Origin: an uncultured Ectothiorhodospiraceae bacterium | Lineage (GTDB): Bacteria > Pseudomonadota > Gammaproteobacteria > S012-40 | Assembly: GCA_945787125.1 (NCBI GenBank) | Contig: CALZHW010000013.1 | Coordinates: 1 to 43,481 of the forward strand | Length of the DNA: 43,481 nt | Reading direction: 5' to 3' | In this document: positions 14,930 through 27,060 of the stretch, in pieces | Layout of the letters: every line of letters starts with the position of its first letter | Position numbering within the stretch: the first letter of the stretch is position 1 | Position numbers and translations under genes: made by a program | Notes under the pieces: generated by a model | Databases searched by the model: none | Told to the model about the DNA's origin: nothing | Seen by the model: the letters and a program-made list of their open reading frames with translations, nothing else

Positions 14930-16027
14930 CTAAACACGCTGAGCAGTTACTTTCAAGTTATCCAAAATAGCTTTTTTCACTTCTGCTAAAGTCGCATCCA
15001 CTGATTTGATTTCACCCGCAGATTGTTTAATCGCTGTATCAGGGTCTTTTAATCCATGCCCAGTCAGGGTGCAGACTATTCTCGACCCTTCTTCTATTTT
15101 CCCAGCATTAATATCTTTCAGCGCACCAGCTAATGAGGCTGCGGAGGCGGGTTCGCAAAAAATACCTTCATGCGAAGCCAGCATTTTTTGTGCCGCTAAA
15201 ATTTCAACATCGCTGCATTCATCAAACCAACCGCCCGATTCTTTTTTCACAACCCAGGCTTTATCCCAGGATTGTGGATGACCAATTCGAATCGCTGTGG
15301 CGACTGTATCAGGATCATCCACCATCTTGCCTCGCATGAATGGCGCTGCACCAGATGCTTGGTAACCCAGCATTTTGGGTCTTTTAGTTACTATGCCTTG
15401 CTTGAAGTATTCATCATAACCCATCCAGTGAGCGGTTATGTTGCCTGCATTACCAACCGGCAAACAATGATAATCAGGCGCACCTTCAAGTTCTTCAACA
15501 ATTTCAAAAGCAGCGGTCTTTTGACCCTGCAGACGGAATGGATTGATTGAATTAACTATCGTCACTGGCACTTCAGTGCCGATTTCTTTAACCAGCTGCA
15601 TACCATCATCAAAATTACCACGAATTTGTATAATCACTGAGCCGTGCAACATCGCTTGGGAAAGTTTACCCATGGCAATCTTACCTTCGGGAATGAGCAC
15701 ATAAGCGGTTATGCCGGCGCGGGCTGCATAGGCCGCCGCTGCCGCAGAGGTATTACCTGTTGAGGCGCAGATAATGGCTTGACTGCCCTCCTCTACTGCT
15801 TTGGTCACGGCCATGGTCATTCCGCGGTCTTTAAAAGACCCAGTGGGATTCAATCCTTCGTATTTAACATAGATATCAACATTTTTGCCGATTGAACGAG
15901 GAATATTATTCAACCGGATTAACGGCGTATTACCCTCACCAAGACTGATAATTCGAGTATCATCGTGCACCGGTAGGCGATCACGGTATTTATCGATTAA
16001 TCCGGTATAACGTTGTCTGAATGGCAT
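14930..16027 (-). CDS. thrC: threonine synthase
   Basis: A 365-residue PLP enzyme that converts O-phosphohomoserine to threonine, the last step of the pathway. Visible are the PLP lysine in NPTGSFKDRGM, the phosphate-binding CASTGNTSAAAAAYAARAG region, PVGNAGNITAHWMGY and the C-terminal CEPASAASLAG. The length fits the shorter ThrC class used by many proteobacteria and Gram-positives. AGAGG precedes the ATG by 6-7 bases. It lies 53 bases downstream of hom and is third gene of the alaC-hom-thrC unit. Confidence 0.95.
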   Translation of the reverse strand: MPFRQRYTGLIDKYRDRLPVHDDTRIISLGEGNTPLIRLNNIPRSIGKNVDIYVKYEGLNPTGSFKDRGMTMAVTKAVEEGSQAIICASTGNTSAAAAAYAARAGITAYVLIPEGKIAMGKLSQAMLHGSVIIQIRGNFDDGMQLVKEIGTEVPVTIVNSINPFRLQGQKTAAFEIVEELEGAPDYHCLPVGNAGNITAHWMGYDEYFKQGIVTKRPKMLGYQASGAAPFMRGKMVDDPDTVATAIRIGHPQSWDKAWVVKKESGGWFDECSDVEILAAQKMLASHEGIFCEPASAASLAGALKDINAGKIEEGSRIVCTLTGHGLKDPDTAIKQSAGEIKSVDATLAEVKKAILDNLKVTAQRV

Positions 16028-16080
16028 ATAAACCTCTTTTTTCCTAACTTGTCCTGAACGCGTAATGAGTACTACAGATT

Positions 16081-17394
16081 TTAATTGTCAAATGTTTCAA
16101 CTCGAATACGCATTACTTTTGTATTAATGCTGGCTAATGCTTCAATTTCTTCAATTGCGGCATTCATTTGGCTCTCTAATATCCGATGGGTCAACATAAT
16201 TATATCGACGGCCGTTTCATTGCGTGCTGGCTCTTTTTGAATTATGGCTTCTATGGAAATTTCTGCTTTACCGAGAATTTGTGTGATATCGGCAAGCACC
16301 CCGGGTTTATCAGTCGCGCTTATTCTTAAATAATACGCCGTTTCCACATCCAACATGGATAAAATTGGTGTGTTATTAATAGCATCAGGCTGAAAAGCTA
16401 AATGCGGCACACGGTTTTCCGGATCACTGGTCAAGGTTCTCACAACATCAACAATATCGGCAACCACCGCTGAGGCTGTCGCTTCAGAGCCTGCACCAGC
16501 GCCATAATAAAGTGTCGGTCCAACGGCATCACCTTGTACCAATACCGCGTTCATCACACCATCCACATTGGCAATTAAACGACGTTCTGGAATCAACGTT
16601 GGATGTACGCGCAAAGCAATGCCTTTGTTGGTACGACTTGCAATACCCAGGTGTTTAATGCGATAACCCAGTTCTTCGGCGTACACTACGTCTTGCTGAG
16701 TTATGTTGGTAATGCCTTCCATAAACACTTTATCAAACTGTAATGGAATACCAAATGCGATCGACGCAAGAATCGTTAATTTGTGCGCCGCATCTACCCC
16801 TTCAATATCGAAAGTAGGATCTGCCTCGGCATAACCCAAGCGCTGAGCGTCCGCTAATACGGCGTGGAAATCACGGCCTTTGTCACGCATTTCGGTCAAT
16901 ATAAAATTACCAGTGCCGTTAATAATGCCTGCCAGCCATTCTATCCGATTGCCGGCGAGCCCTTCACGAATAGCTTTGATAATCGGGATGCCACCTGCAA
17001 CTGCCGCTTCAAAAGCCACCATCACACCTTGTTTTTGCGCTTCCGAAAAGATCTCGTTGCCATGTTTAGCGATCAAGGCTTTATTTGCAGTAACAACATG
17101 CTTACCATTGGCTATCGCTTTCATTACCAATTCACGGGCGAGTTTATCGCCGCCGATTAGCTCTACCACAATATCAACATCAGGATCTGAAATCACTTCA
17201 TGCGCATTTGTCGTTAAGGTAATATTCGTGGTATCACAGATGCGTGCGCGGGTGATATCTCTCGCTGCCGCATGCGTCACTTGAATTTCACGCCCTGCAC
17301 GACGAGAAATCTCGCTCGCATTACGTTTTAATACGTTGATGGTACCACCACCTACTGTACCTAACCCTAACAAGCCAATTTTAACCGGGTTCAC
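16081..17394 (-). CDS. hom: homoserine dehydrogenase
   Basis: A 437-residue monofunctional homoserine dehydrogenase, the NAD(P)H-dependent step from aspartate semialdehyde to homoserine. The N-terminal Rossmann motif is GLLGLGTVGGGT. The catalytic domain contains NGTGNFILTEM and GYAEADPTFDIEG. A C-terminal ACT domain (LRISATDKPGVLADIT) provides likely feedback sensing of threonine. The start is taken as GTG at 17394, which follows AAGGGGA and the alaC stop by 10 bases and gives the usual family N-terminus; a longer in-frame ATG would overlap alaC. It is co-transcribed with alaC and thrC. Confidence 0.94.
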   Translation of the reverse strand: MNPVKIGLLGLGTVGGGTINVLKRNASEISRRAGREIQVTHAAARDITRARICDTTNITLTTNAHEVISDPDVDIVVELIGGDKLARELVMKAIANGKHVVTANKALIAKHGNEIFSEAQKQGVMVAFEAAVAGGIPIIKAIREGLAGNRIEWLAGIINGTGNFILTEMRDKGRDFHAVLADAQRLGYAEADPTFDIEGVDAAHKLTILASIAFGIPLQFDKVFMEGITNITQQDVVYAEELGYRIKHLGIASRTNKGIALRVHPTLIPERRLIANVDGVMNAVLVQGDAVGPTLYYGAGAGSEATASAVVADIVDVVRTLTSDPENRVPHLAFQPDAINNTPILSMLDVETAYYLRISATDKPGVLADITQILGKAEISIEAIIQKEPARNETAVDIIMLTHRILESQMNAAIEEIEALASINTKVMRIRVETFDN

Positions 17395-17404
17395 TACATT
17401 CCCC

Positions 17405-18592
17405 TTATTTGTTTTCATGCTTACGAAACATGTCTCTGATGCCACGCATTGCTTGCCGTGTTCTATGTGCATTTTCAATTAAACTGAAACGCACATGATC
17501 ATCACCATATTCACCAAATCCAATACCCGGAGAGACCGCCACTTTTGCGTCTTTCAATAAGAGCTTGGAAAACTCCAGGGAACCCATTTCCACAAATTGT
17601 TCAGGTATTTTCGCCCAGACAAACATTGTTGCTCGCGGCTTTTCGACTGTCCAGCCGATATTATTTAAGCCTTCGCACAATACATCGCGCCGTTCTTTAT
17701 ACATTTCACGAATTTCATCAACACAGTCCTGTGGGCCTTCCAGGGCGGTAATCGCGGCAATTTGAATCGGCGTAAATGTGCCATAATCCATGTACGACTT
17801 CATCCGCGCCAAAGCGCCTACCAATACCTCGTTGCCACACATAAAACCTACCCGCCAGCCAGGCATGTTATAACTTTTCGACAACGTATAAAACTCCACA
17901 GCAACGTCCTTTGCGCCAGGTACTTGCAAAATCGAGGGGGTTTTATAACCATCATAGACAATTTCAGCATAAGCGATATCATGCACCACCCAAATCTTAT
18001 GTTCTCGGGCGATATCAATGACCTTGGCAAAAAAATCTAAATCGACACATTGAGTGGTTGGATTGCCGGGAAAATTTAATACCAGCATTTTGGGTCGTGG
18101 CCAGGTATCTTTGATGGATTTTTCCAGTTCTTCGAAAAAATCCACTCCAGGTACCAATGGCACATGGCGAATATCAGCCCCAGCAATAACAAAGCCATAA
18201 GGATGAATCGGATAAGCCGGATTGGGCACCAACACGGTATCGCCTGTTCCCAATGTGGCAAGTGCTAAATGCGCCAGGCCTTCTTTGGAACCAATCGTGA
18301 CGATGGCCTCTTTTTCAAAATCCAGATCAACATCAAATCGATCTTTATACCACCAGCAAATTGCTTTACGTAACCGTGGGATGCCTTTCGAAACAGAGTA
18401 GCGATGAGTGTCTTTACGTTGCGCGGCTTCTACGAGTTTATCGACAATATGCTGCGGCGTGGGCTGATCGGGGTTGCCCATCCCAAAATCGATTACATCT
18501 TCACCTCTCGCTCGCGCTTGTGCTTTTAAATCGTTAACGATGTTAAAAACATAAGGTGGTAATCGTTTAATGCGCTGAAAATCTGAATACAC
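17405..18592 (-). CDS. alaC: alanine-synthesising aminotransferase AlaC-type
   Basis: A fold-type I aminotransferase (about 395 residues from the chosen start) very like E. coli Ala[14 protein letters not shown] begins the conserved region. [31 protein letters not shown], the PLP lysine in [15 protein letters not shown] and the C-terminal HVRFSLIEN are all family hallmarks. It makes alanine from pyruvate and glutamate. In many beta- and gammaproteobacteria this gene sits directly before hom and thrC, as here. The start is assigned to GTG at 18592, with GGAAAA upstream, because family members have only a few residues before the conserved block; a longer frame would need a TTG start at 18685. 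Start confidence is moderate. Confidence 0.9.
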   Translation of the reverse strand: MYSDFQRIKRLPPYVFNIVNDLKAQARARGEDVIDFGMGNPDQPTPQHIVDKLVEAAQRKDTHRYSVSKGIPRLRKAICWWYKDRFDVDLDFEKEAIVTIGSKEGLAHLALATLGTGDTVLVPNPAYPIHPYGFVIAGADIRHVPLVPGVDFFEELEKSIKDTWPRPKMLVLNFPGNPTTQCVDLDFFAKVIDIAREHKIWVVHDIAYAEIVYDGYKTPSILQVPGAKDVAVEFYTLSKSYNMPGWRVGFMCGNEVLVGALARMKSYMDYGTFTPIQIAAITALEGPQDCVDEIREMYKERRDVLCEGLNNIGWTVEKPRATMFVWAKIPEQFVEMGSLEFSKLLLKDAKVAVSPGIGFGEYGDDHVRFSLIENAHRTRQAMRGIRDMFRKHENK

Positions 18593-19121
18593 GTTGTTTT
18601 CCGATGAAATTGCCAAAACCGGGGAGACTGTTACACGATCACTTTCGCTGCGAAAGGAGTGGAGAAGTAAAGACAAAGCAATCAACTTTCAACTTTACGC
18701 CGTATACGCCGCATATTCAGCGGCGAGCGATGCCAATATTTGCGACACTACCCCACCCGCGCAGGAGAAAAAACCCTAACTTGACCAACTCCGCGGTTAA
18801 ACCTAGATTAATCAGTTGAATCACGATTTTTAGCGCAAGCTCTTGATGCACCTAGCGAATTCAAAAATATGCAGATCACCAATAAGGTGACCATGCAATT
18901 CTTGAATTCACTATGCACTTCAATATCTCACACTAAAAATTCGCGCCAACTGATTATTCTAGGTTAAATATTATTGTTCAGTAAGAATTGATGAATCAAT
19001 GGCCGCAACCATACTCAGGACAAGGCAATGTGTCAATCCTAAATGCGGCTAATTTACGTAATTTCTCATTGACTTAGCGGACCCATATTATTCGCAATGA
19101 CTTCATCAATTCATGCCAGTT
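18593..19121. other. intergenic region upstream of alaC
   Basis: About 530 bases between alaC and the tyrosine phosphatase gene. It contains the alaC leader with a CTTTCG/CGAAAG hairpin (about 18646-18660), the palindromic element at 18797-18967, and about 150 bases with nothing I recognise. Confidence 0.6.
18797..18967. mobile_element. TTAA-ended palindromic element E, copy 1
   Basis: A 171-bp foldback element. The left end TTAAACCTAGATTAATCAGT and right end ACTGATTATTCTAGGTTAA are inverted copies that continue inward to ATTTTTAG/CTAAAAAT (about 35 bases). The interior is also palindromic around GATCACC..GGTGACC with flanking GAATTC boxes. Both ends carry TTAA, compatible with a TTAA target. 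The termini match the element at 31078-31325, the interiors differ. Confidence 0.82.
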
Positions 19122-19598
19122 TTACAGTCTGTTATTTTGACGAATATGTGCCAGCAAACCCTGGGATGCAGCTTCAACCAGATCCAGTACATACTCAAAT
19201 CCTTTGTCCCCGCCATAATAAGGGTCCGGCACATCAGTTTCAGCAAGCTCGGTCGCATAACTCAAAAACAATTGCATTTTATCTAGCTGCTCTTCTGGGC
19301 AAAGCGCAGCCAGATTATTAAAATTATCACCATCCATCACTAATACGTAATCAAAGGCCGTAAAATCTGTCGCTTGTACCTTTCTTGCCTGCTGCTGACT
19401 CAAATCGATTCCTCGGCTCAATGCGGCTTGCTGCGAGCGCTGATCCGGTGGCTCACCGATGTGGTAGGCATGCGTTCCAGCGGAATCTATTTCAATGCGT
19501 GTGGCCAGCCCTGCCTCTTCTACCACAGCACGAAACACGCCTTCAGCCGTTGGTGAGCGGCAAATATTTCCCATGCAAATAAAAAGGACTTTGATCAT
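19122..19598 (-). CDS. low-molecular-weight protein-tyrosine phosphatase
   Basis: A 158-residue cytoplasmic enzyme that removes phosphate from tyrosine residues by a Cys-phosphate intermediate. The N-terminal P-loop FICMGNICRSPTAEG holds the nucleophile C8 and R14. The general-acid loop DVPDPYYGG is present, followed by FEYVLDLVE. The ATG at 19598 is preferred because AGAGG lies 6 bases before it; an ATG 15 bases upstream lacks a site. There is no neighbouring tyrosine kinase or polysaccharide cluster, so the enzyme probably has a general role. Confidence 0.92.
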   Translation of the reverse strand: MIKVLFICMGNICRSPTAEGVFRAVVEEAGLATRIEIDSAGTHAYHIGEPPDQRSQQAALSRGIDLSQQQARKVQATDFTAFDYVLVMDGDNFNNLAALCPEEQLDKMQLFLSYATELAETDVPDPYYGGDKGFEYVLDLVEAASQGLLAHIRQNNRL

Positions 19599-19692
19599 TT
19601 TAACCTCTTTCAAAAAAGCGTAAACTATTTAACAGTTGTGATTCATTGTAATCTGAATTAAATTGAACTCAAGTAGTCCAGAGGTAAAAACC

Positions 19693-19959
19693 GTGAATAG
19701 AATTGTATATACCACCGAGCAGATACGCAGCATGATCGGTCTACGGGTATTTTTTGAGGAAAACCACTGCCAGATCATCGAGATTTTAGATGATGGCCCA
19801 CTGCTTGTGCTGCAAACATTGGAGCATCGCAGCAGTATACAAGCGGATCAACATGGTGAAGCCCATCGTAAGGTACCCAAAACCTACACGATTCCCATTT
19901 TATCACCCGATCACATGGAGTTTTCTGGTGAGTTCTTAACCCTTGAGCCAGTAGACTAA
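19693..19959 (+). CDS. small conserved protein of unknown function
   Basis: An 88-residue soluble protein (VNRIVYTTEQIRSMIGLRVF..., EFLTLEPVD). The composition and alternating hydrophobic pattern suggest a small beta-rich domain, and it looks like a genuine gene of the kind seen in proteobacterial genomes. I cannot name a family. GTG at 19693 is preferred, with AGAGGT 7 bases upstream; a TTG 30 bases earlier is the only longer option. It is divergent from the phosphatase gene. Confidence 0.7.
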   Translation: MNRIVYTTEQIRSMIGLRVFFEENHCQIIEILDDGPLLVLQTLEHRSSIQADQHGEAHRKVPKTYTIPILSPDHMEFSGEFLTLEPVD

Positions 19960-20094
19960 ATCACTTCTCGCGTACGTCCTCCAGCCCTTCCTAGCATGAT
20001 AATTGCTTAAAAACCCTTCTAAAGTGAAATAAATACCCATATTCGCCCTGCACTGGGCGAATCTTAATTTCTTAATTTATAGTGACTTATTTAT

Positions 20095-23000
20095 ATGACC
20101 TCAGTGATATATAAAACCGCCACCCCTGCCCGGGTATTGGTATACAGCTTATTGCCCTGGCTATTACCTTGCTTATTGCTTAGTTTGATGATTACCAGCA
20201 CAGGATGCAGTAAAAAATCCAGCTCCGACGAATCAGCTAAAATTAACAACGTTGAAATTATAACAGCGAATACACAAATTGCCGTCAATACCAGCCTGCA
20301 ATTAAACGCCACCGCTTTCTATGATAATGGCGAGAAAATACAATTCGGTACTGAAGTCATCTGGACATCATCCAATACTGATATCGCAACCGTGAGCGAC
20401 ACTGGCAAAATAACGGCGACAGGCACCGGCGAAGTCATTATTACTGCGGAATATAACGATATCATTCAGCAAATTACACTCAACGTTAACGACGCTGAAC
20501 TGCTGGCACTCACAATCAGTCCGTCTGAAGTCAATCTTCTACAGGAGCAATCTCTTTCGCTTATCGTGATGGGCGTATTCAATGATGGCAGCAAACAAGA
20601 CTTGACGCAGGATGTTAGCTGGGCGGTTAACGACAACACACTACTCTCAATGTCGGCGAATACGGCCACCGCTATACTCGCGGGAAGCACGACTATTACA
20701 GCCAGCAAAGGCGAATTATCCAGTTCTGTTGGGGTTTCCATTGAGGCGCCATCGTTGGTGTCGATCCAATGGGATATTCAGCAATTTGAATTTATTGCCG
20801 GTCAAACACATGCATTAGCGGTAAAGGGATTATTTAGTAATGGTAAATTATATGACATTACTGACAATGTAGAATGGCAAACTTCTGATGACACTATCGC
20901 TTCCATTGAAGACCATATAATCACATTTAAACAAAGCGGCAGTGTTGAGCTCAGCGTTAGTCTAGGTGAGATATCAGTGACACAAAGCCTCAATGTCATT
21001 CCTGCCAAACTGCTTAGCATCGACATACCATTTATTGATTCACCGCTGATAGCAGGTAACAAATTACAATTGCAAGCTATTGGGCTTTACAGCAATGACA
21101 AACATTATGACATTACCGATAAAGTATTATGGTCGAGTGACTCAGTAGAAATTGCAAGCATCAGTAATGCAGTGGGTTACGAAGGTCGGTTGACTACGTA
21201 TGCTGCATCTCAAGTCACCGTCAGCGCAACGCTCGGTACAATATCAGCAACGCGAAATGTTGCGGTTAGCGACGCGATTTTAAGCGCCATCAACATTACC
21301 TGGCAGGAATTAACCCTGGCCAAGGGCACCCGCGGCCAACTTATTGCAACCGGCATTTATTCGGACAATTCATTTAAAGACATTACCCGAGAAGTCGCTT
21401 GGCGTGTGATCGATGACAATATTGCATTGGTCGACAATCATAACCCAGGAACCCATTTTATTTATGCAGTCGCTCCAGGAACCACGCAAATATTGGCAGC
21501 CCTGGGGAATATTTCCAGCCAAGCAACAATAACGGTTAGCGATGCAACCGTGGTAGGTCTTTACATCGAAAGCAGCCAGCAAGTATTACACACCGGCGCG
21601 CAACACCAATTACAAGCTGTTGCCACACTGAGTGACGGAACAACACAATATATCACTGAGCAAGTATCCTGGACCAGCGATACGCCGCAGATAAATGTTA
21701 GCAACCAGGCCAACAACGCGGGCTTGGTCATAGCCTCCGGCGCAGGCGAGGCACAAATTTCTGCGCTATTTAACCAACTCAGTGCAAGCATAAATATTAG
21801 CGCGACAGATAAAGTCATTCAAAGCATACGCATTGAAACACTCAAGCCAGCCATTGCCATTGGCACTTCTGCCGAGATTTTTGCGATTGCGACTTTTTCA
21901 GATAATTCAACGGCAGATATTACTCAAGAAGTGATATTTAGCTCTTCAAACAGTAATGGTTTACACCTCTCCAATGCTAGCGGGTCACGCGGCCAGGCAA
22001 CGGCAATTACTGCAGGGGATTATGTCATCTCGATTTCCAACAGAGATAATGTCAATATCGCGACCCTGACCATCACTGTATTAGATGCAGTATTGGACCG
22101 AATCGAAATTTCACCGCGCGATATCACCCTGGCCAAAGGCATCATCAGCCAACTGACCGCAACCGGAATTTTTACTGACAACAGCCAGCAAGACCTAACG
22201 CAACAGGTGTTATGGCAATCCAGTAATGAGACTATCGTTTTCGTTAGCAATGCCGCAAAATTTGCGGGCAACTTGCATACGTTAAATGCGGGCAATGCCA
22301 TCATCAGTGCGGTATTCAACGATAAAACGGCGCAAAGCAACCTAACCGTCGCGACTAATTCATTACTCAATATCTCGCTGTTTGCTGAAGATGGCGTCGG
22401 CGCTGTCCCGGCGGGTTATCGTAAATCAATCAGCGCAATGGCGAACTATGCTGATGGTTCCAATCAAGATGTAACTGAACAGGTGGCCTGGCAAATACTT
22501 GATGCCAGCGTTTGTCAGTTTGAAGATTTAATTAATCACGCGGGCATTGTGATAACGAAAAAAGCCGGAGACTGTCGCATCAGTGCGGTATTTAATCAAC
22601 AATCAGCCAGCTTTATTTTCCCGGTCAATGAAGTATTATTGACAAGTCTTTCAATCACGCCAGAAAATTTAACACTGCCCAAGGGGTTAAACACCGATAT
22701 AAAAGTGTTTGGCCACTATTCCGATGGCAGTGAGCGGGATATTACCGCTGATGTCACGTTGCAAACCAGCAATAATGATTTGATTAATCTTAGCAGTGAA
22801 GCGTCTATCGTCACGGCGATTAATGAAGGCACAGCATTACTTGAGGTTTATCATGCCGGTCAATTTGCCTCGGCCGAAATAGTCATCAGCTCAGCAAGCC
22901 TTAGCAGCATCACCATCACATCACCCTTCGAAAATTTTTACAAAGGGCGATTTTCCCTATTTAAAGCGATCGGCAGTTTTTCCGACGAGACAACTCAAGA

Positions 23001-23815
23001 CATCAGTTCGCAAGTCCTGTGGGAAATCAACAATGACGCAATTGCGACCATCGATAACGCACACAACTTTGGTATTTTGCGAGCCAGTTCGGGCGGCGAA
23101 TTGAATATTCGTGCAACCTTTGCTGGCGTTAGCCAGGAGCTGCCAATAACGATTGAAGACAATCCTACCATTCCAGTCTCAATTTCTCTGAACGCCTCAC
23201 CCAGCGCCATCTTAAACGATGCCATTGAAACCAGTACAATCACAGTGAATGTGCTTGCCGCCGATAATACCCAAACTGTAGCGGATAATACGGCAATCAA
23301 AATCACCGTCGTCAATCGCGAAGGTGTTACAACCCAACAACTCATTTACACCACCAATGGTGTCGCAAATTTCACCCACAGCACTGAGCATAAAGGCATT
23401 AGCTACATTGTGGCGGCAGTAGAAAACAGTTTAATTGCGAGTTATATTGCAGTTTATGCAACCGATGACTTATCACAAATGATTGGTCGCTTACGTTTTG
23501 CTGCGGCGACGCTAACTGAAGACGGTTTAATTAAAACAGGATCAGCGATAGGGTTTTATGTCATTAACTTATCCAATCGCGAGTTTGATATTGCTGGTTT
23601 TTTAGTAGTCTCCGACGATACCGTATTATATAGCTCAGCCGATCCGGCAACGCCTCTAGGTTCGAACGATATGATTTTATCCGCTGGCGAAGCACTATTT
23701 CTCATTTATAAAACCGACAACGATGTAAAAAACGGCGTCGCTGCTGCGTTATATCTCACTGATCAGAGCACGGGGCAACAATTAATCATTCCTCAAAGTT
23801 TTATTTTGGCGCCTT

Positions 23816-23817
<2 letters not shown>
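20095..23817 (+). CDS. large surface lipoprotein with Big_2 Ig-like repeats
   Basis: A 1240-residue exported protein. A long N-terminal hydrophobic segment ends in the lipobox ITSTGC (Cys38), so it is probably lipid-anchored. About eleven bacterial Ig-like Big_2 domains of 80-95 residues follow, each with the pattern QL-x-A-x-G-x-YSD-x-x-x-x-DIT-x-x-V-x-W-x-SS. After them comes one Big_1/invasin-like domain (about 1025-1110, SISLNASPSAIL and VVNREGVTTQQ) and a C-terminal beta domain of about 120 residues. Such rods act in adhesion or as surface stalks. The repeats have diverged at DNA level, so the gene is not recently amplified. Its stop codon lies at the edge of MITE copy 2. Confidence 0.85.
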
Positions 23818-25612
<1,795 letters not shown>

Positions 25613-25616
<4 letters not shown>

Positions 25617-25987
25617 ATTTGACGCCCCATTATCATTCCGAGCCAACAGGCCAGCACGCAAACAAATACGCTCAGGAACATGTTTAGCCCGGCTTTAACA
25701 AATTCACCCGCAGTAATTAAATTTATCGTTTCGATTGAGAAAGTAGCAAACGTGGTATACGATCCCAGAAATCCGATCAATAAAAAAGCACGCAACTCCG
25801 GTGAATTACTCAACCGTTCAATAATAATTATACTTAAAAATCCCATGGCTAACGAGCCAATAAAATTGACCGCCAATGTACCATAAGGAAAACTTCGCCC
25901 CAGGAGTTGATAGACCCATACCGAAGTGGCATAACGACCCACTGCGCCAAACGCACCACCAATGGCAATTGCAATGACATTGTTCAA
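25613..25987 (-). CDS. crcB: fluoride channel CrcB/Fluc
   Basis: A 124-residue inner-membrane protein with four membrane spans. The family signature GFLGSYTTFATFS lies in span 3, and GGAFGAVGRY and GTLAVNFIGSLAMGF are in spans 1 and 2. It works as an antiparallel dimer releasing toxic fluoride. First gene of the crcB-DUF190-serS operon. The 105 bases upstream do not show the fluoride riboswitch consensus. Confidence 0.95.
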
Positions 25988-26092
25988 AGTTTACCCACCC
26001 CTTCCCTGATCAATTCAGCTATCGACACCCGCTAACGTTAATAACACAATGATTGAATAGAATTCCGTTAAATACAGGGCACCTCGGGAGCA

Positions 26093-26887
26093 TCACAGCC
26101 ATTTAAAGATATCATGCACAAGAAATACTATAATTTCAAAAGCGATTAACCAAATAATAATCCATTCTAACAGGGAGGAATGCTTATGACGTAATTCGTC
26201 GGCAATCATCCCGAACAACTCATGAATTGTCTCCAATTTTTTACCGAGCACATCCACCCGTTGTTTGACTTCAAGATAATCAACAATTATCGAAAAATAA
26301 GCGTCGAGCTCGGGATTATCCCAAAAGAAATCCGGCGTATCCAACAAATCATAATTCAACATGATATCGCTTTTGGAGAGATATAAACGACCACGAAGTT
26401 TGGCTAACGCCGCGCGGGATAAACGTGACTTACCATTTTCTGCGATGTTCCTGGGAATGTGACTGTGATCATTGATCGTCTGTTGAATATTATATTCAAA
26501 CTGCGCAAGTTTAGCAGACTGTGCAATCCCGTGAGAAACCGCCAGCAAAGTCATCATCTCATCATTATCCAAATAAATATGATCATTTTTAATAGATGAC
26601 CTCTCATTTACCACCTGAAATGTTAAGCTATCTTCAATGAGTGCACCTAACGGTTCTATCGCATAAGGTTTAATCTTGCTAATAAAATCGTTTCTTCGCT
26701 CGTCATTTAGTTTCCAGAAGACTAAAACACCATAATCAAAAATAAAAATATGTCCCTCTTCATATGTCATACAAAGCACATTATGATCTGTAATGCTGCT
26801 TACATCGGTTAACGGTGATGCTTGAAGCCTCTTGATATCAAATTTAATACAATAACAAAGCGCGTAAACTTCAGCGTTATTACCCAT
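26093..26887 (-). CDS. RMD1/DUF155 family membrane protein
   Basis: A 264-residue protein of the RMD1/YagE (DUF155) family, known from yeast mitochondrial proteins and many bacteria. Typical are an N-terminal domain with EGHIFIFDYGVLVFWKL, a helical segment with LYLSKSDIMLNYDLLDTPDF and FFWDNPELDAYF, a coiled-coil stretch (KQRVDVLGKKLETIHELF), and one C-terminal membrane span (LLEWIIIWLIAFEIIVFLV). The bacterial function is not established; in yeast and human relatives it concerns mitochondrial translation and membrane attachment. AAGGACGATAGG precedes the ATG. It is divergent from the DUF2817 gene. Confidence 0.88.
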   Translation of the reverse strand: MGNNAEVYALCYCIKFDIKRLQASPLTDVSSITDHNVLCMTYEEGHIFIFDYGVLVFWKLNDERRNDFISKIKPYAIEPLGALIEDSLTFQVVNERSSIKNDHIYLDNDEMMTLLAVSHGIAQSAKLAQFEYNIQQTINDHSHIPRNIAENGKSRLSRAALAKLRGRLYLSKSDIMLNYDLLDTPDFFWDNPELDAYFSIIVDYLEVKQRVDVLGKKLETIHELFGMIADELRHKHSSLLEWIIIWLIAFEIIVFLVHDIFKWL

Positions 26888-26934
26888 GCCTATCGTCCTT
26901 TCATTTCCATCCGGCGAAGAAATTCACTCATATC

Positions 26935-26947
26935 GGGGGGTGGGGGG
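26935..26947. other. paired G6 runs between divergent genes
   Basis: GGGGGGTGGGGGG lies between the RMD1 and DUF2817 genes. Two G-runs could form half of an intermolecular G-quadruplex; no further G-runs of that length are adjacent. A C-rich mRNA leader results on the minus strand. Confidence 0.6.
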
Positions 26948-27060
26948 TTAGATTCCCGGTGATTAAAACGGTATTTTTTACTATATTCATTCAAAGCACA
27001 ACATAAAAATAAGGCTTGTTTATAAAATCATATGCGCGTTATCATCACGCTTTTAACTTG

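Noticed and set aside
25988..26092. Possible fluoride riboswitch before crcB
   Set aside because: The leader has a GGTGTCGATAG stretch but lacks the conserved remaining parts of the crcB motif.
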